Position numbers and translations under genes: made by a program. The notes beneath the pieces are model-generated. The model did not search any database, had not been told where the DNA came from, and saw only the letters and a list, made by a program, of their open reading frames with translations. Positions 53,928 through 63,600 of a stretch of 64,000 nt of DNA are shown here, piece by piece; positions within the stretch are counted from its first letter, which is position 1, and each line of letters begins with the position of its first letter. The stretch is taken from positions 1 through 64,000 of the forward strand of contig JACPOU010000025.1 in NCBI GenBank assembly GCA_016191345.1, in the 5' to 3' direction. This DNA comes from Chloroflexota bacterium (GTDB taxonomy: Bacteria; Chloroflexota; Limnocylindria; Limnocylindrales; CSP1-4).

Positions 53928-56900
53928 GATCGATCAGCCACAGCCGTCATCGCCCGGGCGGTTACGCGAGGGCCGTCGTAGTGCTCGAGCGCGAGGCGCT
54001 TGCTACGGAACTCTCCCATCCGGCGCATCTCCTCATTCTGGACGCCCTGGAATGAGTCAAGCACGTACTCGTACTCTTCGCGCGTCAACTCGAACAGGTC
54101 TCGGGCGACGATGGCGTCGATTAGAGCCTCCGCCTCCGCGCGATCCAGCGGTTCGACGAGACCCGGCGGGATGCCATCCGCCACAGGCTTGACCCAACCA
54201 TACTGCGCCATTTGGTTCCAGAAGCCCCGCATCTCGGCGCCCGTCGACACGAGACGGACCACAAGCGGCGCCATGGCCTCGAGGCGAGGGTCGCCGGGGC
54301 GGAGCCTTGGAAACGGCAGCCCGTCGAGGATCGTGAAGTTCAGGTGCTTCGCGTTCAGCCGTGTCCGCGCAAGGAAGTCGAAGGCGAAGGAGTTCGCTAC
54401 GCCGAGGAAGCCTGGAAATGCCCATGATTCCTCCGGGGAGAAGAGGATCGTTGGAACGGCGTGGCCACAGACGGCCCCGGGAGGAATCATCGTTGCCACA
54501 ACCGATCGGGCAGTGCGCGGGTCAGCGATATCCGCGTAGCCCACCCTGTAGTGGGTCGGCCTATCTCCGAGCTTTTCGGGTACCAACTCAGGCCGGATGT
54601 ACCACTGCGGCACGATCGCCTTGTCAGAGTCGCCGAACTCCCGCGCGTCCCAGCGGGAGCTGTTTCCGTGGCCCTCCCGATAGGTCTTGGCGCGGTAGTC
54701 ATACCGGTCGATCATTCGGCCTTCGAAAACAGGCAGCCCGCTCTGGCTGTTAAATCGGCTCCGGTCGTTCCCCATGTGGACTTCCGCGAGATAGTGCCGG
54801 TGAGGTGGTCCAGCCGTGATCTCGCCGAGCGCGGGCCAGGCGGACTGCATCTTCCTCGCGATCCGACTCTCCATGACATTCGCAATCTCGGAGAGCGCGT
54901 AAGTCCGAGGAGCCTCGCGACGCACCTCGTCGGCATCCATTCGAATTAGGCGGACTTTGAGCGTGGCCGCCTCCTCCGGCGATGCGATGGCGAAGGCCGC
55001 GTCAAGCTCACGGGTACGACCACCTGGCGATGCGACGTACACGCATACGGAGTTCACGCTCACGTCGAACCACTGGTGTTGCTGATTGTCGAATCCAAGG
55101 ACACGCTCGAGAACACAGTCGTCAAAGAGGTACTTGCGGATCGCCGACGTGTTAGCGCCGTTGTAGAGTCCGGCTGGAACGACTTGGGAGGCTCGACCGC
55201 CTACTCTCGTGGCGCGCAAGGCCAGTTCCACGAACGGTCGGTAGATGTTGAAGTCGCCCTTGCCGAGGTTCCCAGACGCGTACATTGTGTACCGCCCCGC
55301 GTTCTTCAGGAAATGCACCAGTCCGAATAAGCGGCGGCGGTATAGGTTCCACTCGAGCCCGATCTGCGGATCGGCGAGCAGCCCGACAATGATCTCATCC
55401 TGACCGTCCTTGCCTTGGGCCCGAATGCCCGGGTCGTACTGGGCGAAGAACTCGCGCCGGTCCGGGCTCAAGGCAGCCCATGGTGGGTTCCCAAGAACGA
55501 CATCGAAGCCGCCGCGAGCGGTCACCGCCGGGAATTCGAGCGGCCAATGAAAGAACGCGAATTCAGCGACGAGACCGGCCACAGCGCCGGCGACCCCGGA
55601 GGGCGGCAATCGATCGCGCACGGTTTGCCGCAACGTGCTGGTGGTGGGGACATCGCCGCGGTTGGACTTCGGCATGAGAATCGCCGCGCACCAAACGTCA
55701 GCCGCTGCCCGAGTCCCCAGAAGCTCTGGAGACGACATCAGACGCTCTAGATGGGCCGCCTTTGTCGCCAGCTGTGGGGGGTTGTCGTCGGGCATCCGAT
55801 CGAGATCAGCAGAGCCCGCAGCGAGCGGCGAGAGGTCGAATGTGATCGGTCGCTCCCCGAACGTGAGCTGCCCTGCGCGCTCTAGGGCGTTCCGGTCGCG
55901 GAGGCTGCGCGCGGCCGCTTTGTCGTCGCCTTCGATCGGGTCGTAGGCGGCGTCAGGGATGCCCTGCGCGATGAGCTCAGGGGTCGTGCCCAGGAGGCTG
56001 TTGCCGCACTTGATGTGGGCATCGAGGAAGGTGAGGGGCTTGCCCGGCTCGAGCGCTTCGAGCCAGAGGCTGACCTTGCACAGCTCGACGGCCATGGGGT
56101 TAATGTCGACGGCGTAGAGACAGTGGCCGATGACGTCGCGGAGGGCGGTCGTGATCGCCGTGGGGGCGGGTTCCTCATCCTCGGTCCGGACCTGGGCCAG
56201 GCGCTTTGCGATCCGGTGGGCGGCCGCGACGAGGAAGTGGCCGGAGCCGGCCGCGGGATCGACGACGGACATCTCGAGGATGGCTCGCTCCGCTTCTTCC
56301 TTCGTCGGCTTGTCGGCGATCTCGGCGAGGACCGGGTCGAGGGCCGAGTCGAGAAGGACGCTGATGAGCGAGGATGGGGTGTAGTAGGAGCCGGTCGTCT
56401 TGCGCTCGTGGCCGGCGGCGATCGTGAGCTTGAAGACGCCGGCCGCGGTGTCGATCTCGGGATGGAGCTCGAGGAGCGACTCGTAGATGGAGCCGAGCTC
56501 TTCGGCGCCGAGGTTGCGGTAGTCGACCGTCCGGAGGACGTTGCGCTCCTCGATCGTGGCGAGTTTCCGGATTGCCTCGAGGAGATCGGCGTTGGCGAGC
56601 TCGGCGCCATCGAGATGGGGACACGCCTCGGGGCCGAAGAGGAAGCCGCCGAGCGGCGGCAGGCCGATTCCCAAGGCGCCGTCGTCCGAACCCAGGGCGC
56701 CGATGACGACCCGGAGCCCGGCATAGAGGTCGGCGTGACGGCTGCCCTTGCGACGCTCGGCGAGGTGGCGGAGTCGCGCGGTCGAGTAGAAGCGGGCATA
56801 GCGGTCGCGGATGGCCGGCCCTGCTTTGGGGTCGAGGAGAAGGTCGCGATCCTCGGCGACGAAGAGGAGGATGAGCCGATAGACGAGGCGGAGGAGCTCC

Positions 56901-57787
56901 CGGTAGTAGTCCTGGGTGGCGAGTTCACCGTTCTGGAGCGCGGTCTTGAGTGCGGCGTTCGCGGGATGGGCGAGGAAGCCGGAGCCCAGGGCCTCGATCG
57001 CCTCCTGGACACCGTCGCGGAGACGGTCCCGGGCGCGGGCCCCGGTCTCCTCGGCGACCTTGCTCCAGCGCTCGAGGTAGCAGCCAGCCTGAGTCGGCTT
57101 GCTCCCCTCCTCCGCCCCGTCGGCGACGCGCGGCTCGAGGCGCGTCCGGTGGGCGAGATGCCAGAGGAGGGCGAAGTCGGCATACGCCTCGCCGGCCATG
57201 ATCGCTTCGAGATCGAACTCGACGTACGCCTGGCGGACGAGCGACGCGTTGTCGCGGAGGATCCGGAGGGTCCGCCCGTTCGTCACGATCCCCCAGAGCC
57301 GCTCCGGGCTCCGGTTGAGGAGCTCCTGGACGAGGCCGTGGGGTGACTGGCCGGCAGCTCCCGCGACGCCCTTGCTCCGATGGTCGATCGGGACGTTCGC
57401 CCCGACGAGGTGGAGCGGGACGCTTTCGTAGCCGTGGCTGACCGGATAGGCCTTGCCGTCGATCTCGATCGACTTCGTCGGGCTCAGGCGGCCGTAGCCG
57501 AGTTCTTCGAAGAGCGGCAGGAGGAAGCGCTCCCGGGTCGTCGTCGTGGCCGGATCCGACGGCGGAACGTTCGGCAGCTCGTCCTGAAACGTTGCCCAGG
57601 CACCGGTCAGCTTGTTCCAGGTCCGGGCGATCGCGTCACCGAAGCGCTCGTTCTTGGCGAGGCCGTATGAGGCTTCGTCGAGCCCGGGCAGTTTGCGGTC
57701 GAGAGCGCGGACCCGCTCGAGGAGGTCCGCCGACAGCAGACCCCCTTCGGTGCGGACGAAACCGGACGTACGACCGCGCAGCTGCAT
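53924..57787 (-). CDS. DNA N6-adenine methyltransferase, DISARM DrmMI/Eco57I-like
   Basis: The 1287-residue product is a large gamma-type adenine methyltransferase. The N-terminal region has [17 protein letters not shown] and IDHRSKG, like type IIG enzymes. Motif I is [13 protein letters not shown] (about 520), a [16 protein letters not shown] stretch follows, and motif IV is VVLGNPPW (about 760). A long target-recognition part with DNxxxQxxxF-like sequence and a C-terminal conserved region end the protein. It may protect host DNA; a nuclease activity in the N-terminus is possible but not shown. It starts 3 bases after the SNF2 helicase gene. Base composition shifts to lower GC in the 3' half. 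Confidence 0.88.
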   Translation of the reverse strand: MQLRGRTSGFVRTEGGLLSADLLERVRALDRKLPGLDEASYGLAKNERFGDAIARTWNKLTGAWATFQDELPNVPPSDPATTTTRERFLLPLFEELGYGRLSPTKSIEIDGKAYPVSHGYESVPLHLVGANVPIDHRSKGVAGAAGQSPHGLVQELLNRSPERLWGIVTNGRTLRILRDNASLVRQAYVEFDLEAIMAGEAYADFALLWHLAHRTRLEPRVADGAEEGSKPTQAGCYLERWSKVAEETGARARDRLRDGVQEAIEALGSGFLAHPANAALKTALQNGELATQDYYRELLRLVYRLILLFVAEDRDLLLDPKAGPAIRDRYARFYSTARLRHLAERRKGSRHADLYAGLRVVIGALGSDDGALGIGLPPLGGFLFGPEACPHLDGAELANADLLEAIRKLATIEERNVLRTVDYRNLGAEELGSIYESLLELHPEIDTAAGVFKLTIAAGHERKTTGSYYTPSSLISVLLDSALDPVLAEIADKPTKEEAERAILEMSVVDPAAGSGHFLVAAAHRIAKRLAQVRTEDEEPAPTAITTALRDVIGHCLYAVDINPMAVELCKVSLWLEALEPGKPLTFLDAHIKCGNSLLGTTPELIAQGIPDAAYDPIEGDDKAAARSLRDRNALERAGQLTFGERPITFDLSPLAAGSADLDRMPDDNPPQLATKAAHLERLMSSPELLGTRAAADVWCAAILMPKSNRGDVPTTSTLRQTVRDRLPPSGVAGAVAGLVAEFAFFHWPLEFPAVTARGGFDVVLGNPPWAALSPDRREFFAQYDPGIRAQGKDGQDEIIVGLLADPQIGLEWNLYRRRLFGLVHFLKNAGRYTMYASGNLGKGDFNIYRPFVELALRATRVGGRASQVVPAGLYNGANTSAIRKYLFDDCVLERVLGFDNQQHQWFDVSVNSVCVYVASPGGRTRELDAAFAIASPEEAATLKVRLIRMDADEVRREAPRTYALSEIANVMESRIARKMQSAWPALGEITAGPPHRHYLAEVHMGNDRSRFNSQSGLPVFEGRMIDRYDYRAKTYREGHGNSSRWDAREFGDSDKAIVPQWYIRPELVPEKLGDRPTHYRVGYADIADPRTARSVVATMIPPGAVCGHAVPTILFSPEESWAFPGFLGVANSFAFDFLARTRLNAKHLNFTILDGLPFPRLRPGDPRLEAMAPLVVRLVSTGAEMRGFWNQMAQYGWVKPVADGIPPGLVEPLDRAEAEALIDAIVARDLFELTREEYEYVLDSFQGVQNEEMRRMGEFRSKRLALEHYDGPRVTARAMTAVADRS

Positions 57788-57790
57788 GGG

Positions 57791-60655
57791 TCAGACGGTC
57801 ACGTGGGGGAGATAGACGTAAATCCCGAGCAGGTCGATCGGCAACCTGGCCTCCACTCGCGTCTTGCCAACGAGCTTTCCGGCGGTCCTGACGCGCTCGT
57901 GCGCATCACGCAGTTGAACGGCGCGCTCCTTCGCCATCGTCTCGAGCGCGGGCGTAAGCGAAGACAGGGAGGCCAGGACCTGCAACACAGCTTGGGTCTG
58001 CTGTTCCGGAATCGCGTTCGCAGATGGCGATGCGGCAAACAGGCCGAGAGCCGAATCCTCGTCCAGCCATTCCGGGGCGGCCGGGCTGCCCCGGAATGCC
58101 ACGATCCGTGCCTCCTCGGCGATCTGCTGGCCACCACCGGCCGCGCTCGTAAGGTCGTACCGGATCCGGACGACGAGCGCGGTCGTTCGAGCGGCAACAG
58201 CCGCCGTTCGGACCGCACCGCATCGTCGCGCGGCACTGTCCAGGATTGGATCCAAGGCCGTATCGATCACCCAGGACGCCAGTCCCTCCACGACGGGGTG
58301 GGTGCGGGCCAGAAGGAGTGTCTTCTCGTCCACGGGTTCCTCGAACCGCGCCTTGAACCGCCGCTTGTCGTGGAGCGTCGCTGAGAGGTTCGTCGCCTCG
58401 AGGAACGCACGGTGTGCATGCTCCAGGTCGACATCGATGACTCCGTTGACCCGCACCGCGGCTCCATGGCGCTCGAGCGTCTCGATCGTGAATCGCTTGA
58501 CGTCCACGGCGGACCCGACGGCAGCCCTCGCGCCGCGCAACTCCTCCGCCACCTCGTCGACGTTGATGGCCCGTTGCGCGAACCGGCTTCGCGACTGCTT
58601 CTCGGCTTCGGCGGCTCGCTCCCATTCCTTGTGCAGGTCGTCCTTCTTCGGCTTCACGAGGTCTTCGAAGAAGACGAGCTGCTCCTCGGCGCCGTCGCCT
58701 CTGGGCCGCTTGAGGAGGATGCCCTCGAGAATCGCCTCGAGCACCGCGTTCGAGTCAACCGGCACAGGAACGGAGAAGCCAAGCGCCGTCCGGATCCTGT
58801 CGTGGCGCCGAAGGAGGACGTCCAGGACGAGTCCGTCGATCGGGTTATCGCTCCCGTAGAGCGTGGCCACGACGACGGTCTTCTCGGGCTGCCCGTAGCG
58901 ATCGACACGACCCTCTCGCTGCTCGTGCCTGGTGGGGTTCCAGGCCAGGTCATAGTGGATCACGGCATCGAAGCCACGCTGGAGGTTGATCCCTTCGGAC
59001 AGGCAATCGGTGGCGACGAGCACCCGTCGCGGTTGGTCCGCCAGTGCCTCGACGCGAGCCTTTCGCTCGTCCGCGGGCAGCTGGCCCGTCACTGCCTCAA
59101 CGGTGACCTCCCCGAATTCGCGCTTGTTCGCGGCTCGGCCAAGATCGTCGCGAAGAGCCTCGGCGACGTACTCCGCCGTCGCGATATACCGGCAGAAGAC
59201 GATCGGGTTGCGGCCCTTCTTCATCAGATCGCGGACGAGCGCGAGGCCTCGGATCAGCTTCGGGTCGGATCCGATCAGCGCCTCGGCTTCAGTGGCGAGG
59301 TCGCGGAGTCGCCGCTTGGTCGATGTCGGAGAGGCACCCTCACCGTCGGCCGTGTCCGCCTCCGCGCCCGGCACGACATCGGAGCCCTCGTCGCTCTCGT
59401 CCTCGATCATGTCGAGGACGTTCCGTCGACCGAGCTCCTCGATCTCGCCAGCATTCAGCGTGTCCGCGAACGACGCGCGATTCCTCAATGTTTCCATCGC
59501 CGCGCGGGGGCTCGAGGAGACGGAGCGAAGGAGCGCGAGCGCGGCCCACCATCGAATCCGCTGTCGTTGGGCGGCTTCTCCCGGCACCCGGATCGAGTCC
59601 CGGGCGTACGCCAGGACTCTTTCGAGGAGCGCGCGGTAGGCCGGCGACAGGTTGTAGGTCGCGTCGATCGCCGGTTCGCGCTCCGGGAACGGGGTCTCCG
59701 TGTCGAGATAGGCCTTGATGTCGCCTCGCCTTCGCTGGACGAAATGCTTGGCCAGCCTTGCGCGCTGCGTGTCGTTCGTCCCCTGCGCAAAGGGCCGGAA
59801 CGCGGGATCCAGGAAGGCGAGGAGCTCCCCGAACGCGTCGTCCTTGCCGGAGTGCGGCGTCGCCGTGACGAAGATCATGTGGCGAGTGCCCTTGGCCGCC
59901 AAGTCACGGACAAGCCTGTTCCGGTGATGCCGCGACCCGCGGCCTGCGGACGCGTCCGTGCAGGTGTGGGCTTCGTCGACGATCACCAGCTCCGGCGCCT
60001 TCTGGATGAACTCGTCGCGGCGAGTCTCGGTCTTGATGAAGTCCATGGAGACGACCGTCGCCTCAAGCCGGTCGAAGACAGACTCTCCAGCTGACAGCTT
60101 CATGCTCCCCTCCAGCCGGGCGGCGCTCGCTGCCACGACGAGCTCCGCGTCGATGTGGAACTTCGTCCGCATCTCGGTCTGCCACTGCTCGGCGAGGTGT
60201 GGCGGACAGAGGACCGCCATCCGCTGGATCTCGCCACGGTCCAGGAGCTCCCGCGCAATCAGGAGCGCCTCCACGGTCTTGCCGATGCCCACGTCGTCGG
60301 AGATGAGCAACCGGACTGGATCCTGGCGGAGCGCAATGAGGAGCGGGACGAGCTGGTACGGACGTGGCTCCACGGCAATCCGGCCGAAGGACCGGAACGG
60401 GCCCGCGCTGGCTCGCACGGAGAGGCGCAGGGCTTCGTGGAGGAGGCGGCCGCTCCGGAAGTCGCCGAGGTCCTTCACCGGATCGGGCGGCGCGAACGTA
60501 GCAGCGCGAACCGCTTCGAGCGGCAGGTAGATCCCGGTGACCTCGTCGTCGCTGCCGCCGAGCGGCCGCACGACAAGCAGGTCGGCATCGGAGTCCGGGA
60601 GCACGATCCATTCGCGGCCGCGAGCGTGGACGAGACTTCCCGCGGCGAAGGTCAT
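57791..60655 (-). CDS. SNF2-family helicase, DISARM DrmD-like
   Basis: The 954-residue product is a superfamily 2 SNF2/HepA-type translocase. Walker A lies in SDDVGIGKTVEA (about residue 115), DEAH-type Walker B in VIVDEAHTCTDAS, and motif III in VTATPHSGKDDAF. Motifs V and VI lie in CLSEGINLQRGFD and QREGRVDRYGQ. An N-terminal domain of about 90 residues and a C-terminal region of about 280 residues are typical of DrmD proteins in class 1 DISARM. Its position directly before a DrmMI-like methyltransferase supports this. It overlaps the upstream DUF1998 helicase by ATGA. Confidence 0.85.
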   Translation of the reverse strand: MTFAAGSLVHARGREWIVLPDSDADLLVVRPLGGSDDEVTGIYLPLEAVRAATFAPPDPVKDLGDFRSGRLLHEALRLSVRASAGPFRSFGRIAVEPRPYQLVPLLIALRQDPVRLLISDDVGIGKTVEALLIARELLDRGEIQRMAVLCPPHLAEQWQTEMRTKFHIDAELVVAASAARLEGSMKLSAGESVFDRLEATVVSMDFIKTETRRDEFIQKAPELVIVDEAHTCTDASAGRGSRHHRNRLVRDLAAKGTRHMIFVTATPHSGKDDAFGELLAFLDPAFRPFAQGTNDTQRARLAKHFVQRRRGDIKAYLDTETPFPEREPAIDATYNLSPAYRALLERVLAYARDSIRVPGEAAQRQRIRWWAALALLRSVSSSPRAAMETLRNRASFADTLNAGEIEELGRRNVLDMIEDESDEGSDVVPGAEADTADGEGASPTSTKRRLRDLATEAEALIGSDPKLIRGLALVRDLMKKGRNPIVFCRYIATAEYVAEALRDDLGRAANKREFGEVTVEAVTGQLPADERKARVEALADQPRRVLVATDCLSEGINLQRGFDAVIHYDLAWNPTRHEQREGRVDRYGQPEKTVVVATLYGSDNPIDGLVLDVLLRRHDRIRTALGFSVPVPVDSNAVLEAILEGILLKRPRGDGAEEQLVFFEDLVKPKKDDLHKEWERAAEAEKQSRSRFAQRAINVDEVAEELRGARAAVGSAVDVKRFTIETLERHGAAVRVNGVIDVDLEHAHRAFLEATNLSATLHDKRRFKARFEEPVDEKTLLLARTHPVVEGLASWVIDTALDPILDSAARRCGAVRTAAVAARTTALVVRIRYDLTSAAGGGQQIAEEARIVAFRGSPAAPEWLDEDSALGLFAASPSANAIPEQQTQAVLQVLASLSSLTPALETMAKERAVQLRDAHERVRTAGKLVGKTRVEARLPIDLLGIYVYLPHVTV

Positions 60656-63600
60656 GGCCGTCTCCCGAACACGCCTGGATTCGCTTCGAAGATCGATGCC
60701 CAGTCCCGTTGGTCAGCGCCGAAGCGGATGACGAAGAACCCCAGATCCTCGAGACGCGACTGGGCGGCAGCGTCCCGTTCCTGGACGTCAGGGTAGTCGT
60801 GAACCGGCCCGTCGACGAAGACGGCGACCTGCATGTCGTCGTAGAGGAAGTCCGGGCGGGCGTTCGCGCCGGCCACGACTCGCTGGCTGGTCTCCGGCAT
60901 CCGGTAGCCGCGTGCGTGCAGGGCGTCGAGCCAAGCCCGCTCGAGCGTTGACTCGGCGGCCCGGCGCAGTGCGTCGAAGTGCGCGGATGGCGCCCGATAG
61001 GACGCCGAGGCCTCGACGGAGCTGCCGGCCAGCGCGAGGAGGGCGTCGCGGACCTCGAACCGGTCGAGGAGCGGATGGTCACGCTGGTTGCCGTAGCTCA
61101 TCAGGCAGTCGTAGCAGGCCGCGGCACAGTCGTCCTTCGCCCCGGGCGCGCGGTGAAAGTCTTCGCCGCTCGGGTCGAAGTGGCACAGATCGAGGGCGCG
61201 GCGGGCGACGGCTGCGAGCGCGCCGGGCTCCTCGGCCAAGCGACGAAGGACGCCGGCTCCGCCCTCTGCGGCCTCGTAGAAGAGGAGCAGGCGCCGCTCC
61301 CCCTCCGAGGGCAGCGGCTCGACCGCCATCTCCATGTCCTCGAGCTGGTATTCGGCCTGGATCGCTGCCTTGAGCGCAGCCGAGAGACTCGCCATTCCCT
61401 TGTCCGTGGGCGTTGGCCGCGGCGTGAGGAGGAGCACGTTGCGAGTGTCCTCGACGAACGGGATGACGACTTCCTGGGACTTGCTCATCGCGTCTTCGGT
61501 GTCGTCCAGCTCGGTCTGGTTCGTCGCCCAGTAGCCGCGCTCCGTGTCGAGGAGGAACCCCAGGCGCTCCTTGTTCGCGCGTCGCCGCCAGCCGACGTTG
61601 ATGCGCCAGATCGAGGTCGATGGTGCGAACGTGAGGTCGGCCAGGTGCTCATCCGCACGATTGACGGTGGACTTGTGGGCGGCCGGCAGGCCATCGTGGA
61701 TCGGGAACCGAACGGCGGTACGGATCTCGAAGCCCTGGCGCTGGCGATCCTCTTCGTCGCTCGTGATCCTGTCCTGCCGCCGCGTCATCACGTTTCGCAG
61801 GCGGAACAGCTTGTCGAGCGTGTTCGGGAGGGCGGACCCGCAGTTCTCGCAGATGTCCAGACCCGGCTCCGACCCGACGATGCGGTGCAGGTAGCCGCAT
61901 GCCTCGCAATGCTTGATCCGGTCCGTCGGCAGCTTGTTGTCGTCCGATCGCTCGGCCGGAAGCAGGACTTGGGTGATCCGGTAGCGCGAGCCCTCGTGGT
62001 ACACGATGCTCCGAGGCCCGAATTCGCTGATCGCCAGGAACCGTGGACGCGACAGGTACTCGTTTCGGCCGGAAGCGCCGCGGCGACCCGGGATGAATGC
62101 CGAGAGCGGCAATCTGGGGAAGCTGTACCCAGGCAGGAACCCCTCGCTCGCGAAGTAGCGGTAGCTGTAGAAGTCCGACTGGAACCGCGACTCGTCGCCT
62201 TCGCCCGTGAGGAGCTTGAGTTGCGCCTCTGCCTGCTCGCGAACCAGCTTCGCGCGGTTGCGCTCCTGGACGGTCCGGCTGCGGTCCCCAATGAGCGCGT
62301 GCTGGGATGCCCGATTGCTCCACGCCGATTGGTAGAGGTCACGCCAGCGTTCGCAGGCGGCGTCGAAGCGCGCCGGTGCTGCCGCCAGGACCTGGTCGAG
62401 CCAGCCATCCGTGAACCAATCGGCGTCCTCGATCCCCTGGAGCGATGCGATGACGGCTCGCGCCTTGTCGCGGGCGCGGCGCCGCGCGACGTCGCTGTTG
62501 ATCGCGTCGCGAACGGACTCCTTGATCTGCAGCTCCGGCGGATCGCCATCGAGTTCCAGCAGGTCCGCAAGGGAGCTCTTCAGGTCGAGGTTCGTCTCCG
62601 CCAGCCAGATCGCGTGGATATGGGATCGGATCAGGTCCTCGTTCGTCAGGTCGAGGCGAGGCGGGCGGACCTGGCCGCCGACCATCTCCGCAGGGCGACG
62701 GAAGAAATACTGATCGTGCGGGCTGCCCCACGCGCAGTAGTTGAAGACGAGGGCCGGCGCTCCGCTCCTTCCGGCACGGCCAGATCGCTGGGCGTAGTTC
62801 GCCGGCGTCGGGGGGACGTTTCGAAGGCCGACGACGTTGAGCTCCGAGATGTCGACGCCGAGCTCCATGGTTGGCGAGCAGTAGAGGATTGGCAGTGCCC
62901 CCGTCCTGAACCTCTCCTCGCGCTTGATCCGCTCCTCTCCGGGCACCTGAGCCGTGTGCTCCTTGGCCTCGATTCCGGCGTTGCCGGCGGCGGTCTGCGT
63001 GTAGAACCGCACGAAGAACTCGTTCGCACGGTGACCGGAGGCGGGAGCCCGTGGGACGCGCAGGGGGTCGTTGTATGGCTTCGCGTCGGTCGGAGCACGG
63101 CCAACCCAACGGATGCCGGCAGCCTTCAGCTGGTAGCCCCCGACTTCGCCAGGGGTGGCAGGTTCGTCGACCCGGGCGACCAGGCCGGCGATCCGCAGCG
63201 CCTCGAACAGGTCACGGATCACGGCCTCTCGTTCCTCGGTCTTGAGGGGTGCATGTCCGGCCGGTGTGAGGTTGCGGGCGACGTAGCGGCCCATGCCGCT
63301 GCGTCCGGACACGTACCGCTGTCCCTGGGAGTCATTCGGACGCTGGCTGCGTGGATACGCGACGGCGGCCACCTCGAGGCGCTCTTCCTCCTCGAGCGCC
63401 CATGGCGGAAGGAGATACTGCGTCGAGCGAAGCCGGAGCTGGCTCTGCCAAGTTGCGTTCAGGTATTCCACCTGGATCGCCAGGGTTCGTCGGAGGTAGT
63501 CCAGCAGCACCTGCGCCGCCGCGCGGCGCTTGTCGGGCGTGGCGAGGGACAGCGCGGAATGGAGGGGACTCCAGACGTCCTCAGCGCTGACGAGGTCATC

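Noticed and set aside
57791-60655. Naming the SNF2 gene drmD outright
   Set aside because: The resemblance is by motif and context only; drmA, drmB and drmC cannot be confirmed within the window, so no symbol is given.
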